From: Tardiphaga robiniae
GTDB taxonomy: Bacteria; Pseudomonadota; Alphaproteobacteria; Rhizobiales; Xanthobacteraceae
NCBI RefSeq assembly: GCF_001618955.1
Contig: NZ_LVYV01000001.1
Location: forward strand, 999,501 to 1,063,500
Length of the DNA: 64,000 nucleotides
Reading direction: 5' to 3'
In this document: in pieces, positions 7,851-18,925 of the stretch
Numbering within the stretch: position 1 is the first letter of the stretch
How the letters are laid out: the number at the start of each line of letters is the position of its first letter
The notes under the pieces: model-generated
Database searches by the model: none
The model's input: the letters and a program-made list of their open reading frames with translations, nothing else
What the model was told of the DNA's origin: nothing
Program-made: the position numbers and the translations under genes

Positions 7851-8597
7851 TTAACGCGATAATGGCGGGATGGCACGGTCCAGCGCCGCGAACAGGGCAT
7901 TTTCGTCCGGGGTCTGCGCCACCACGACCTGGGTGGCCCCGGCATCATGCGCGATCGTGCCGACGGCTGCCGACAGGCAGTAATGCGGAACTGCGAGCGC
8001 AGCGATTTCGACGCCCGACAGCCCCGCCGCCTGGAAGAATGCCCGGGCGCTCCGCCGCGAATAATGCAGCACGGCCTCGATCTGGCCGGCCACGAAGGCC
8101 GCAGACACATCATCCGGCAGATCGGCCACCGGCATCATCCGGTAAGTGGTCTGTGTCACCACCGTGAAGCCGCGCGCACCGAGTTCGCCGGCGAGATCCC
8201 GCGCCAGATCGGCCCCCGCCAGATACAGAAGCGGACGGTCCTTGTTGAGCAACTTGCTCTTGCTGCTCTCCGTCAATAGGTCCCGCAGCGCCGCAGCATC
8301 ACCTTCGGCGGACATGACCTTGGCAAAGCCGAGATTGCGCGCGGCCTCTGCGGTCCGGTCGCCGACTGCGAATAGCGGCAGAGGAAGCAGGGCTGCCTGC
8401 ACCGGCTGATCGGCCAGCGCGCGCAGCGCATTGGCCGACGTGACGATCACCGCCCCGAAATCCGCGTCCATATCAATGGACAGCATCACCTTTTCGAAGC
8501 GCAGCATCGGCGCCGCTAGCACCTCGAAGCCCCGCGCGCGCAAGGCTGCGACGGTGCTGGTATTGTCCGGCTGCGGGCGAGTGACGAGAATAGCCAT
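7851..8597 (-). CDS. hemD: Uroporphyrinogen-III synthase
   Basis: 248 residues. HemD closes and inverts ring D of hydroxymethylbilane to give uroporphyrinogen III, the branch point of haem, sirohaem and cobalamin. The start MAILVTRPQPDNTSTVAAL is the typical HemD beginning, and two Rossmann-like lobes follow (for example LPLFAVGDRTAEAARNLGF and VLHYSRRSARAFFQAAG). ATG 8597 is chosen over the upstream-extended ORF (to 8669) because the family starts here. It is divergent from tsaD and heads the hemD-COG4223-hemY cluster. Confidence 0.9.
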   Translation of the reverse strand: MAILVTRPQPDNTSTVAALRARGFEVLAAPMLRFEKVMLSIDMDADFGAVIVTSANALRALADQPVQAALLPLPLFAVGDRTAEAARNLGFAKVMSAEGDAAALRDLLTESSKSKLLNKDRPLLYLAGADLARDLAGELGARGFTVVTQTTYRMMPVADLPDDVSAAFVAGQIEAVLHYSRRSARAFFQAAGLSGVEIAALAVPHYCLSAAVGTIAHDAGATQVVVAQTPDENALFAALDRAIPPLSR

Positions 8598-8724
8598 ATC
8601 TGAGGTCCGGTTTCGGGGGTCTCGCATGCCACACAGGGCATCGAGTGATTGCACCTTGCGACCCCGCAATGCTACGCCGGGGACAGGAAAAGCCCGGATT
8701 TGGCTGATTTAGCAAGGACCGATA

Positions 8725-9816
8725 GTGACCACCGACCAACCGATGCTGGTGCTGGGAATCGAGACGACCTGCGATGAGACCGCGGCCGCCGTTATCGAAC
8801 GCCAGCCGGACGGCAGCGGCAAGATCCTGTCCAATATCGTGCATTCGCAGATCAGCGACCACGCGCCCTATGGCGGCGTGGTGCCCGAGATCGCCGCGCG
8901 CGCCCATATCGACCTGCTCGACGGCATCGTCGGCCGCGCCATGAAGGACGCCGACGTCAATTTCGCGCAACTGAGCGGTGTGGCCGCAGCCGCCGGACCC
9001 GGACTGATTGGCGGCGTCATTGTTGGTCTCACCACCGCAAAAGCCATCGCCATGGTGCATGACACGCCGCTGGTGGCCGTGAACCATCTCGAAGCCCATG
9101 CGCTGACGCCGCGGCTGACCACTGCGCTGGCGTTTCCGTATTGCCTGTTTCTCGTTTCCGGCGGTCATACCCAGATCGTCGCGGTGCTTGGCGTCGGCCA
9201 CTATGTCCGGCTCGGCACCACCGTCGATGACGCCATGGGCGAAGCCTTCGACAAGGTCGCCAAGATGCTCGGCCTGCCCTATCCCGGCGGGCCGCAGGTG
9301 GAACGCGCCGCATCGGGCGGCGATCCCAAGCGCTTTGCGTTTCCGCGGCCGATGCTCGGCCGGCCCGATGCGAATTTCTCGCTTTCTGGTCTCAAGACTG
9401 CTGTGCGCAACGAAGCCAGCCGTCTCATTCCGCTGGAAGAGCAAGACATCGCCGATCTCTGCGCCAGCTTCCAGGCGGCGGCGCTGGAATCGACGGCAGA
9501 TCGATTGAGCGTCGGTCTCAGACTGTTCGAAGAGCAATTCGGCCCGCCACATGCGTTGGTCGCAGCCGGCGGTGTCGCCTCCAACCAGGCGATCCGCGGC
9601 GCGCTGCAGGCCGTCGCCGCGAAAGCACAGACCACGCTGATCATTCCACCGCCGGCACTCTGCACCGACAACGGCGCAATGATCGCCTGGGCCGGCGCAG
9701 AGCGCCTTGCGCTAGGACTCACCGACACGATGGAAGCACCGCCCCGCGCGCGCTGGCTGCTCGACGCTGACGCCAAGGCGCCGGCAGGCCATTCCAAATC
9801 CCGCGCGGCTTACTGA
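8725..9816 (+). CDS. tsaD: tRNA N6-adenosine threonylcarbamoyltransferase
   Basis: 363 residues (Kae1/Qri7/Gcp family). It transfers the threonylcarbamoyl group from TC-AMP to A37 of ANN-decoding tRNAs, with TsaB and TsaE. Seen: the N-terminal [13 protein letters not shown], the metal-binding VNHLEAHAL with His121 and His125, the ASKHA nucleotide motif VSGGHTQIV, and the C-terminal [12 protein letters not shown] with the third metal ligand Asp. It starts at GTG 8725 ([14 protein letters not shown]). It begins a probable operon with gpsA (11 bp on), an L,D-transpeptidase, an EVE protein and a methyltransferase. Confidence 0.96.
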   Translation: MTTDQPMLVLGIETTCDETAAAVIERQPDGSGKILSNIVHSQISDHAPYGGVVPEIAARAHIDLLDGIVGRAMKDADVNFAQLSGVAAAAGPGLIGGVIVGLTTAKAIAMVHDTPLVAVNHLEAHALTPRLTTALAFPYCLFLVSGGHTQIVAVLGVGHYVRLGTTVDDAMGEAFDKVAKMLGLPYPGGPQVERAASGGDPKRFAFPRPMLGRPDANFSLSGLKTAVRNEASRLIPLEEQDIADLCASFQAAALESTADRLSVGLRLFEEQFGPPHALVAAGGVASNQAIRGALQAVAAKAQTTLIIPPPALCTDNGAMIAWAGAERLALGLTDTMEAPPRARWLLDADAKAPAGHSKSRAAY

Positions 9817-9826
9817 CGGGAACATC

Positions 9827-10807
9827 ATGGCCAACTTCAACTCAGTGGCGGTGATCGGCGCTGGTGCTTACGGCACAGCGCTGGCCGATGTCGCTGCACG
9901 TGCTGGCCGCGAGGTCGTGCTCTATGCGCGCTCGGCTGCAGCCGCCGAACTGATGCAATCGTCGCGCGCCAACCCGCGACTGCCCGGCGCTGCCATCGAT
10001 GACTCTGTCTTCGTCACCGCCGATCTTTCGCTGGCAGCACGCGCCGATATCATTCTGCTCGCCGTCCCGTCGCAGCAATTACGTGACGCACTGACCGCGC
10101 TCGCGCCGCTATTGCCTGCGGGCATTCCGGTGGTCGCCTGCGCCAAAGGCATCGAGCGCGGCAGTCACAAATTCATGACGGAGGTCATTGCCGACGTCGC
10201 ACCGCAGGCGATCCCTGCCATTCTGTCGGGACCGAATTTCGCTGACGATGTCGCGGCTGGCTTGCCCACGGCCGTGACGCTCGCTTGCGCCGACGAGGAT
10301 GTCGCTGTCGCACTCGTGCAGGCCTTGGGTTCGGCGACGTTCCGTCCCTATCACTCCACCGATGTGCGCGGCGTCGAGATCGGCGGCGCGGCGAAGAACG
10401 TGCTGGCTATTGCTGCCGGCATTGTCGCGGGCAAACAGCTCGGCGCGTCGGCACTGGCAGCTTTGACCACGCGCGGCTTCAGCGAATTACTGCGACTAGG
10501 CATCGCATGTGGCGCGCGCACCGAGACACTGTCGGGCCTGTCAGGATTGGGCGATCTGATCCTGAGTTGTTCGAGCGCCCAGTCGCGCAATTTTTCGCTC
10601 GGCGTTGCATTGGGCCGCGGTGAGCAGCCTGCACGCGACAAACTCGCCGAAGGCGAATTCACGGCGCCGGTGCTGATCGAGCTTGCGGCATCGAAGGGCG
10701 TCGATATGCCGGTGGCAAAAGCCGTGGCGGCGATTCTGGCCGGAGAGGCGACCATCGATCAGGTCATCGAGGGCCTGCTGACGCGGCCATTCAAGGCAGA
10801 GGGATAA
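9827..10807 (+). CDS. gpsA: Glycerol-3-phosphate dehydrogenase [NAD(P)+]
   Basis: 326 residues. It reduces dihydroxyacetone phosphate to sn-glycerol-3-phosphate for phospholipid synthesis. The N-terminal Rossmann motif [12 protein letters not shown] (8-19) binds NAD(P). [17 protein letters not shown] and [15 protein letters not shown] (with the catalytic Lys near 190) are present, as is the C-terminal [18 protein letters not shown]. Length and motifs are normal. It lies 11 bp after tsaD and 2 bp before the next gene, consistent with cotranscription. Confidence 0.96.
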   Translation: MANFNSVAVIGAGAYGTALADVAARAGREVVLYARSAAAAELMQSSRANPRLPGAAIDDSVFVTADLSLAARADIILLAVPSQQLRDALTALAPLLPAGIPVVACAKGIERGSHKFMTEVIADVAPQAIPAILSGPNFADDVAAGLPTAVTLACADEDVAVALVQALGSATFRPYHSTDVRGVEIGGAAKNVLAIAAGIVAGKQLGASALAALTTRGFSELLRLGIACGARTETLSGLSGLGDLILSCSSAQSRNFSLGVALGRGEQPARDKLAEGEFTAPVLIELAASKGVDMPVAKAVAAILAGEATIDQVIEGLLTRPFKAEG

Positions 10808-10809
10808 TC

Positions 10810-11349
10810 GTGCGCCGCCCGGTCATCATTGCTGGCGCCGTCGTACTGCTGGGATTCGCGGCCTATACCGGCTGGGAATTTCTCCAACTTGGCCGCACCG
10901 TTCCTCCACTGGCCTCCGCTGAGGTGCGCGCCACGTCCATCGTCGTTGACAAGCAGACGCGGCGCATCACCCTGTTGCGAAACGGCGAGGCCCTGAAATC
11001 GTACGAGATGTCGCTCGGCGGCAATCCCGTCGGTCACAAGCAACAGGAAGGCGATAGCCGGACTCCCGAAGGCAACTATGCTGTCGACTCGAAGAATCCG
11101 CGCAGTCGATTTCATCTGGCGATGCACCTGTCCTATCCCAATGCATCCGACCTTGATGGCGCTCGTCGCCGCGGCGTATCTGCCGGCGGCGACATCATGA
11201 TCCACGGTTTGCCCAACGGCCTCGGATGGCTGAGTGACTGGCATCTCCGCCGTGATTGGACCGATGGCTGTATTGCCGTCACGAATGCGGAAATCGAAGA
11301 AATCTGGGCCATGGTCGACATCGGCACCGGCGTACAGATCAAGCCCTGA
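10810..11349 (+). CDS. L,D-transpeptidase (YkuD domain), membrane anchored
   Basis: 179 residues, GTG start 2 bp after gpsA. Residues 5-23 form an uncleaved signal/anchor helix, so the YkuD domain lies in the periplasm. The catalytic region is IMIHGLPNG then DWTDGCIAVTN, with the nucleophile Cys in the HG..T/S-D-GC pattern. Such enzymes make 3-3 peptidoglycan cross-links or attach proteins to peptidoglycan. The usual Arg after GC(I/V) is replaced (GCIAVT), which is common in this subgroup. It is one of three L,D-transpeptidase genes in the window. Confidence 0.88.
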   Translation: MRRPVIIAGAVVLLGFAAYTGWEFLQLGRTVPPLASAEVRATSIVVDKQTRRITLLRNGEALKSYEMSLGGNPVGHKQQEGDSRTPEGNYAVDSKNPRSRFHLAMHLSYPNASDLDGARRRGVSAGGDIMIHGLPNGLGWLSDWHLRRDWTDGCIAVTNAEIEEIWAMVDIGTGVQIKP

Positions 11350-11360
11350 ACGGAGACAAG

Positions 11361-11774
11361 ATGAAATACTGGCTGGTGAAATCCGAGCCTTCGGTGTGGT
11401 CGTGGGACCAGCAGGTGGCGAAGGGCAAGAAGGGCGAAGCCTGGACCGGCGTGCGCAACCACAGCGCCAAGCTCAACATGATGGCCATGAAGAAAGGCGA
11501 TCGTGCCTTCTTCTATCATTCCAACGAAGGCAAGGAAGTCGTTGGAATCGTCGAGATCGTGAAGGAGCACTATCCAGATCCGACCGATGAATCCGGCAAG
11601 TTCGTCTGCGTCGATATCGCTGCCGACAAACCTTTGAAGACACCAGTGACGCTTGTTGCCGTGAAGGCAGAGAAGAAACTCGCCGAGATGGCGCTGCTGA
11701 AACTGTCGCGGCTCTCGGTGCAGCCGGTGACCGCGGAGGAGTGGAAGCTCGTCTGTAAAATGGGCGGATTGTGA
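11361..11774 (+). CDS. EVE domain protein (PUA/ASCH-like)
   Basis: 137 residues. The start MKYWLVKSEPSVWSWDQQV and the conserved WTGVRNHSAKLNM and GDRAFFYHSNEGKEVVGIVEI are diagnostic of the EVE domain, which has a PUA-like fold and is thought to bind modified bases in DNA or RNA. A ribosome site CGGAGAC precedes ATG 11361; the ORF runs upstream to 11256, but that part overlaps the L,D-transpeptidase in another frame and lacks family similarity. The stop overlaps the start of the next gene (GTGA, 11771-11774), suggesting translational coupling. In most alphaproteobacteria this is a housekeeping gene. Confidence 0.9.
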   Translation: MKYWLVKSEPSVWSWDQQVAKGKKGEAWTGVRNHSAKLNMMAMKKGDRAFFYHSNEGKEVVGIVEIVKEHYPDPTDESGKFVCVDIAADKPLKTPVTLVAVKAEKKLAEMALLKLSRLSVQPVTAEEWKLVCKMGGL

Positions 11775-12448
11775 GCGCCGACGGCGCGGCCAATCTTGCA
11801 ATCACTGATCCCGTAGCTTTCATCCGCGCCAATACGCGCCTGCGACCGGTGCCACTGGTGCCGAACATTGTGCTGCACACAGCCGACGAGGCCGTACCGC
11901 TGTGGAGCAAGACTGAGGAAGAACTCGGCGAAGCCGGACTGCCGCCTCCGTTTTGGGCCTTCGCCTGGGCCGGCGGACAGGCGCTGGCGCGCTTTGTTAT
12001 TGATCATCCCGGGCATGTTGCTGGAAAGACCATCATCGATCTCGCATCGGGATCGGGGCTTATCGCTATCGCCGCGATAAAAGCGGGTGCAAGCAGCGTC
12101 TTCGCCTATGACATCGACGCCTTTGCGCGCACGGCGATCGCACTGAACGCGGCTGAAAATGGCGTTACGATCAACGCTCGCGGTGACAATCTGCTAGGCG
12201 GCTCATCTGTTCCGACCGCACAAACGATTCTGGCAGGCGATATTTTCTATGAACGCGACACCGCAGAGCGCGCCTTTGCATTTCTTTCAGCGCAGGCGGT
12301 GCGCGGCACGACGGTACTGATCGGCGATCCCGGTCGCAGCTATCTGCCGAAGGACAAATTGCGAAAGATGACCGAATACAAGGTTCCGGTGACGCGCGAT
12401 CTCGAAGATGCGGATATCAAGAACACTGCGGTGTGGACGCTCGCCTGA
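11771..12448 (+). CDS. Class I SAM-dependent methyltransferase, probably protein-lysine (ETFB-type)
   Basis: 225 residues, GTG start overlapping the EVE stop by 4 bp. Motif I IIDLASGSGLIAIAAIKAGA binds SAM and is followed by the acidic post-I FAYDIDAFA. IGDPGRSYLP is a downstream motif seen in the ETFB/PrmA-like lysine methyltransferase group. The N-terminal FIRANTRLRPVPLVPNIVLH and PPPFWAFAWAGGQALARF also fit that group, so the substrate may be the electron-transfer flavoprotein beta subunit; this assignment is inference. It converges on topoisomerase IB with almost no gap. Confidence 0.8.
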   Translation: MSADGAANLAITDPVAFIRANTRLRPVPLVPNIVLHTADEAVPLWSKTEEELGEAGLPPPFWAFAWAGGQALARFVIDHPGHVAGKTIIDLASGSGLIAIAAIKAGASSVFAYDIDAFARTAIALNAAENGVTINARGDNLLGGSSVPTAQTILAGDIFYERDTAERAFAFLSAQAVRGTTVLIGDPGRSYLPKDKLRKMTEYKVPVTRDLEDADIKNTAVWTLA

Positions 12449-12449
12449 C

Positions 12450-13556
12450 TCAACCCGCCTCGGCCACTACCTGCGCCAGAAGCTGCTCGCGCTTCGATTG
12501 CGAGCGATAGCCCGTCTGCGTCGCGGCGATGCGGGCAAGGACGCCGTCCTCGAAGGCCGTAACGATGGTGTCGTGCACATAGCTCTTGCGGCAGATCGCC
12601 GCCGTGTTCTGCAACTCGTCTGCCGCCGAACGCACGGCGTCGAGCACCTGCTTCTTGCGACCGCGCACGCTCGCTGCCGGCTCGATCCGTGACAGGGTTT
12701 CAGCCACCGTCGCCGACGCCATCAGAGTGCGGAAATCCTTCAGTGAAATCTTGATGCCGGCGATATCGCGCAGGAAGGCGTTCACTGCTGCTGTGTTGAC
12801 CTTGTGAATGCGGCCGGCATTGTCGCGATACTGGAACAGGCGCTTGCCCGGCACGTCGTGCAGAATACCAATCGCGCGGACGAGCTTCGACGCGTTGGAC
12901 TCCTTGCGCACTGCCTTGCCGCCCTTGGCCTTGAAGGTGAGCACGATGCAATCGTCTTCGAGCTGCACGTTCGACTTCATCAGCGTTGTAGCGCCGCGGG
13001 TGCCCGACAGCTTCATGTAGCTCTCATTGCCGGCACGGATCGCGGTGCGCGTGACGAGTTCGATGACAGCGGCGAGCGCGAACTCACGCGTCGGCTCGTC
13101 GCCAGCCAGAAGCGCCGAGACGCTGCGGCGGATCTTCGGCAGTGCCGCCACCAGCTTCGCCAGCCGATGCGCCTTGCGTTGCTCGCGGACCTTCTCCCAG
13201 TCCGAGTGATAGCGGTATTGCAGCCGGCCGGCCGCGTCGCGGCCGACGGCCTGCAAATGCGACGTAGGATCAACGGCATAGCGGACCTCGGCATAGGCCG
13301 GGGGCACCGCCATGGAGTTCAACCGCTTGATCGTGCCGATATGCTTGATCGGGGTGCCGTTGGCCCTGACGAAGGAATAAGATTTTCCGCGCTTGAGCCG
13401 GCGGATCGTCAGCTCAGACTGATCTCCAAGCTTCAGGCCCATTTCACGAGCCAAAACCTCCACACTCGCGGGGCTTGGCTTGGCCATACGGGCTAGCCGC
13501 GCGACGGAACGGGCGGAAACGGCCCGGGAAGGCGCGAAATTCTGCTGTTCCATCAT
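12450..13556 (-). CDS. DNA topoisomerase IB (poxvirus-type)
   Basis: 368 residues. It relaxes supercoils through a 3'-phosphotyrosyl intermediate without ATP. The N-terminal domain shows YSFVRANGTPIKHIGTIKRL and AVPPAYAEV (the typical entry segment). The catalytic domain has TAIRAGNESY (Arg), FKAKGGKAV (Lys), the IKISLKDFRTLMAS segment (Arg and nearby residues) and CRKSYVHDTIV, which carries the probable nucleophile Tyr. Alternative starts are ATG 13553 and ATG 13487; the first ATG has a distant GAGG. It is divergent from acs and convergent with the methyltransferase. Confidence 0.9.
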   Translation of the reverse strand: MMEQQNFAPSRAVSARSVARLARMAKPSPASVEVLAREMGLKLGDQSELTIRRLKRGKSYSFVRANGTPIKHIGTIKRLNSMAVPPAYAEVRYAVDPTSHLQAVGRDAAGRLQYRYHSDWEKVREQRKAHRLAKLVAALPKIRRSVSALLAGDEPTREFALAAVIELVTRTAIRAGNESYMKLSGTRGATTLMKSNVQLEDDCIVLTFKAKGGKAVRKESNASKLVRAIGILHDVPGKRLFQYRDNAGRIHKVNTAAVNAFLRDIAGIKISLKDFRTLMASATVAETLSRIEPAASVRGRKKQVLDAVRSAADELQNTAAICRKSYVHDTIVTAFEDGVLARIAATQTGYRSQSKREQLLAQVVAEAG

Positions 13557-13908
13557 AGTGTTATCTGCCTCGTCGGCCCTGTGTCTCTGCTAATGCCGTT
13601 TATTGATTTTTGGTTCCGGACCGCTTGGCCGTCCCTGCGAGGGCGATTTAGGGGCTTCCCGCAACTATTGCGAGTCCACAGGCGCGCAATTTCGGTTACT
13701 GGTTACCGTTGATCGGCCAAATTGGCTTTATGATGAAGGTTTGGAGGCCGTCAAAACGCGAACGTGATCGGGGCAGCGACCTTGCGGACCGACCAAAGGC
13801 CTAGTCCGGCCCCGCTTGTCCAGCTATCTCGCGCCGGCGCATATTGCGCGCAACGAGAACCGGCTGGCGGCGAATTCGCGCAGCGGTCGCACGGTGGTGG
13901 AGGGGACG
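13557..13908. promoter_or_regulatory. acs upstream region with small palindrome
   Basis: 352 bp between topoisomerase IB and acs, holding promoters for both. Seen: a direct repeat GGTTACTGGTTAC (about 13695-13707), an inverted repeat GCCAAATTGGC (13716-13726) and a -10-like TATGAT (13729-13734) on the plus strand. A matching -35 at normal spacing is not clear. The palindrome may be a regulator site for acs; no regulator gene is adjacent. A second in-frame ATG/TTG region (13816-13908) reads open but lacks family similarity. Confidence 0.35.
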
Positions 13909-15858
<1,950 letters not shown>

Positions 15859-15897
15859 CAACTCACCCCAGTCTATCGGCAGGCGCGGAGTGATGTG

Positions 15898-17019
15898 ATG
15901 GATCGTCGGTCATTCGTGTTGGGAAGTGTTGCAGTTGTCGCGGGCGGAGCCTCGGCCCGTGCGCAACATGCCGGTCATCCCGCATTGCCTGCGGCGCCGT
16001 CGTCGAAAGAGCCCTACGCCAAATTGCAAGGTGGCGTGCCGCATCACATGACGCCCGAGCAGGAAGCGCAGCGCGTCACGGAGAGTCCCGCGCCGAAAGG
16101 GCCGCAAGGCAAGTGGATATCGTGCGCTGCGCTGCCATTGCCGCGAAGCGAGATGGCCTGGGCGACGTCATGGGCCGATCGCATGCATATCGTCGGCGGC
16201 TACGGCGAAGGCCGCGTCGACCGGCCCTATCACCACGTCTACGACCCCGCGTCAGATCAGTGGCTCGACGCCGCGCCGCTGCCGCGCGGGGCCAATCACG
16301 TCTCGGTCGCCGCCGATGCCGGACGGGTCTATGCGCTTGGCGGCTTCATGCAGCAGAACCGCGGCTCGGATCAGAACGCCTATGCCTACGATGTCGCCGC
16401 CAACCGCTGGGATACGATCGCGCCGTTGCCGAGACCGCGCGGTGCCGGCGCTGCGGTCGCGCTGAACGGCAAGATCCATCTGATCGGCGGCGCGTCGGAA
16501 CCCGCGGCAGAGCGCGCCAGCGTCAGCTGGCATGAGGTCTATGATCCCAAAACCGACAAATGGGAGACCCGCAAGGCACTGCCCGGTGCGCGCGACCATG
16601 TCGGCTGCGTCGCCGCTCGCGGCGTGATCCATGTAATCGGCGGGCGTTTCAATACGTTCGAGTACAATACCGATCTGCACCATGTGTATCTGCCCGAGCG
16701 CGACACATGGGAGCTGCGCGCCGCACTGCCGACAACCCGTTCGGGCCATGGCCTTGTCGTGTATCGCGACCGGCTGTTTGCCATGGGCGGAGAATCCGGC
16801 GTGGTGCAGAACGGCCAGCTCACCCAGGGCAAGGTGTTCGGACAGATGGAAAGCTACGATCCGGCCTCCGACACCTGGCAGAGCCACGCGCCGATGCTGA
16901 CCCCGCGCCATGCGGTCGGCGCCACAGTTATTGGTGACTGGATCTATGTGGCCGGTGGCGGCGCTGTCCTCGGCGGCGCGGTACAATCCGCCATCCATGA
17001 GGCGTTTACGCTGGCCTGA
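15898..17019 (+). CDS. Kelch-repeat beta-propeller protein with Tat-like signal
   Basis: 373 residues. The N-terminus MDRRSFVLGSVAVVAGGASARA has twin arginines and a hydrophobic core, as in Tat or Sec export, with cleavage near ARA. About five to six Kelch blades follow, each with a GG doublet and a Trp after Tyr/Asp (for example HIVGGYGEG, ALGGFMQQN, HLIGGASE, HVIGGRF, AMGGESG, YVAGGGA). It is probably a periplasmic or extracellular propeller with a binding role; the ligand is unknown. ATG 15898 has GGAG 7 bp upstream and is preferred to the GTG at 15895. It follows acs by 39 bp. Confidence 0.85.
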   Translation: MDRRSFVLGSVAVVAGGASARAQHAGHPALPAAPSSKEPYAKLQGGVPHHMTPEQEAQRVTESPAPKGPQGKWISCAALPLPRSEMAWATSWADRMHIVGGYGEGRVDRPYHHVYDPASDQWLDAAPLPRGANHVSVAADAGRVYALGGFMQQNRGSDQNAYAYDVAANRWDTIAPLPRPRGAGAAVALNGKIHLIGGASEPAAERASVSWHEVYDPKTDKWETRKALPGARDHVGCVAARGVIHVIGGRFNTFEYNTDLHHVYLPERDTWELRAALPTTRSGHGLVVYRDRLFAMGGESGVVQNGQLTQGKVFGQMESYDPASDTWQSHAPMLTPRHAVGATVIGDWIYVAGGGAVLGGAVQSAIHEAFTLA

Positions 17020-17293
17020 TGACCTCCTATGCATCGCATCTGACTGCCCTCACGCGATTGTCAGGAGCAGATGGCCGCTGCTGGCCAATTTAGAGCGAGT
17101 GTTGTTTTCCGGGCATTTACTTTGTTCAGCGGATTTCCTCTTTAGGCGCTCGTTGGCGCACTCCCCCCGCGCCGGCAGAGACCGGTTGTTTACGCGACTG
17201 GTTGAGAATTTCCCGTGTGCAATTGTTTTCGTCGCCTTGAGAGGCGGCACGACCTCGTCGGCCGCTACCGGCCGGGCCGAACTGGAGAGATCG

Positions 17294-17809
17294 ATGTCCT
17301 TGAAGATTGCTAGTGCGCTGGCAGCCACCGTTGTCGTTGGCGCCCTGATGTCCCCCGCCGCGCAGGCAGCGCCCAATGTGGTCGGCTTCCACGGCGACTA
17401 TGCCCCCGGCACCATCGTCGTGAAGACCAATGAGCGTAAGCTGTATCTCGTGCTCGAACAGGGTCAGGCCGTGCGCTATCCCGTCGGCGTCGGCAAGCCC
17501 GGCAAACAGTGGGCCGGCGCCACCAAGATCGACGGCAAGTACCGCCAGCCGGCCTGGGCTCCGCCAGCCGACGTCAAGCGTGACAATCCGAATATCCCGG
17601 ACGTGATTGCGGGCGGTTCGCCAGCCAATCCGATGGGCGTTGCAGCGATGACCCTTGCCGGCGGCGAATATGCCATCCACGGCACCAACCGCCCCAATTC
17701 GATCGGCGGCTATGTCTCTTACGGTTGCGTGCGCATGTACAATGAAGACATCACCGACCTCTATTCGCGCGTCTCGGTCGGCACGCCGGTGATCGTCACC
17801 CAGCGCTGA
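17294..17809 (+). CDS. L,D-transpeptidase (ErfK/YbiS/YcfS/YnhG family)
   Basis: 171 residues. The signal peptide MSLKIASALAATVVVGALM ends near AQA, then the mature YkuD domain begins (TIVVKTNERKLYLVLEQGQAV). The active site HGTN followed by GGYVSYGCVRM contains the nucleophile Cys in S-x-GC(V)R-M, so it should be active in the periplasm. It forms meso-DAP to meso-DAP cross-links or anchors proteins. The ORF stays open upstream to 16910, but that part overlaps the Kelch gene and lacks similarity; ATG 17294 follows GGAGAGA. An intrinsic terminator follows at 17833. Confidence 0.93.
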   Translation: MSLKIASALAATVVVGALMSPAAQAAPNVVGFHGDYAPGTIVVKTNERKLYLVLEQGQAVRYPVGVGKPGKQWAGATKIDGKYRQPAWAPPADVKRDNPNIPDVIAGGSPANPMGVAAMTLAGGEYAIHGTNRPNSIGGYVSYGCVRMYNEDITDLYSRVSVGTPVIVTQR

Positions 17810-17832
17810 TCGCTGGCAGCTTCGCTATTCTG

Positions 17833-17864
17833 AAAAGCCGCGCATGATGCGCGGCTTTTTGTTT
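17833..17864 (+). terminator. Intrinsic terminator (bidirectional)
   Basis: An 11-bp perfect stem AAAAGCCGCGC/GCGCGGCTTTT with loop ATGAT (17833-17859), followed by TGTTTT. Flanking A and T tracts allow use from both strands, fitting its place between the convergent L,D-transpeptidase and SNase-like genes. Confidence 0.9.
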
Positions 17865-17872
17865 TGCTGATC

Positions 17873-18436
17873 TCATCGGCTATCGCACCAGCCGCTACGA
17901 TGACCGCCACCATACGGGCGCGCGTGCCCTGCGTTGAGCATTGCTGCAGACACGTTGGGCGTTTGCCTGGTCGCGACATCGGCGACCACGCGGCCGGGAT
18001 ATTTGTCAGGCCCGATATTGTAGATCGTGAGGCCTCCCTCGCGGAGCAACTTGGTCAGTGCAGCCGTCGCGGTTTCTGCTTTCTGAATCTCGCGCGCGCA
18101 TTGCCCCTTCAGCTCTGGCGCATCGATGCCACGCAAACGAATGCGCACGCTGACGTCTTCACCCGACCCAAGATGCACGCGCGCGCCAAAAGTATCGCCG
18201 TCGATGGCATAGCGCATCTCGATCGGGTAGCGCGCTTCAGCATTACCGGCGCGCCTGACGATCGCTTCGGAATCGCGGGCGGCCTCGGTCTGATCCGCGC
18301 CGGGCAGGAACGGCAGCCAGCGCTTCACCGGCAGCATGGTGCCGGCGGCCAGGCCAAGCACGAATACCCACGGCATCGCCGCGGACATGCGGGATCGCCA
18401 CGGCGACACACGATGAATGCGTGATGCTGGGGTCAT
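17873..18436 (-). CDS. Thermonuclease-like (SNase domain) membrane-anchored protein
   Basis: 187 residues. A basic N-terminus is followed by a hydrophobic stretch (about 20-40), so it is probably anchored and exported. The SNase fold shows AIDGDTF, RIRLRGIDAPELKGQCARE (catalytic Arg and Asp region) and YPGRVVADV. Staphylococcal-type nucleases cleave DNA and RNA with Ca2+. The RLRGIDAPE and GRVVA motifs look intact, so activity is plausible. It converges with the L,D-transpeptidase; the substrate in vivo is unknown. Confidence 0.85.
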   Translation of the reverse strand: MTPASRIHRVSPWRSRMSAAMPWVFVLGLAAGTMLPVKRWLPFLPGADQTEAARDSEAIVRRAGNAEARYPIEMRYAIDGDTFGARVHLGSGEDVSVRIRLRGIDAPELKGQCAREIQKAETATAALTKLLREGGLTIYNIGPDKYPGRVVADVATRQTPNVSAAMLNAGHARPYGGGHRSGWCDSR

Positions 18437-18499
18437 CGTCCTGCGATAATGTGAGTCGAAACAGCCGGCCAGAAGAATCTGGCCACAATTACGCGACGG

Positions 18500-18730
18500 C
18501 TAGAAGTCAGACGCAATACCCTTGCGCTCCCAGTCGCCAAAGCGCGTCGGCTCAGGACCTTCAGGTCCCTGAAACTCTTTCGCTTTCGCCGCAGTATGTG
18601 CTGCTGCAGTCGCGGCCCGGCGTTCTTCTGCCTCGGCCAGCGCGCGCTGCGCGGCGGGCGTCAAAACTTTCTTCGGTGCCGGCTCACGCTCCGGCAAAGG
18701 CGTTGCGGACTCGGAAGGAATGTCGTTCAT
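18500..18730 (-). CDS. DUF1674 protein, SDHAF4-like
   Basis: 76 residues. The C-terminus PEGPEPTRFGDWERKGIASDF is the DUF1674 signature, shared with mitochondrial SDHAF4, which helps flavinylated SdhA join complex II. The N-terminal half is Ala/Glu rich and probably disordered. ATG 18730 is used; longer upstream-extended ORFs in the same frame lack similarity. Divergent from rsmB. Confidence 0.85.
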   Translation of the reverse strand: MNDIPSESATPLPEREPAPKKVLTPAAQRALAEAEERRAATAAAHTAAKAKEFQGPEGPEPTRFGDWERKGIASDF

Positions 18731-18925
18731 CTCAGGTTTCCTGCTGAACCGGCAAGGGCGGCACGCGTTACATAAATCAATGTCGAACAGTTGCCGTTCG
18801 ACTGTGAGCATATAAGGGCGATTCTTACATTTGGCATATTCGCATGCGACAGAATCGCTCCCATCCAGTGGCCGCATGCTGAGCCTGCCCGCGCCATTGC
18901 CCGCCCTCCGTCGTGATGTTTTTGC

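Noticed and set aside
8473-9552. 359-residue minus-strand ORF opposite tsaD
   Set aside because: Antisense to a well-conserved enzyme with clear motifs; it is a GC shadow.
13816-13908. 31-residue N-terminal extension of Acs
   Set aside because: The later ATG has a strong ribosome site and the family start; the extension has no similarity.
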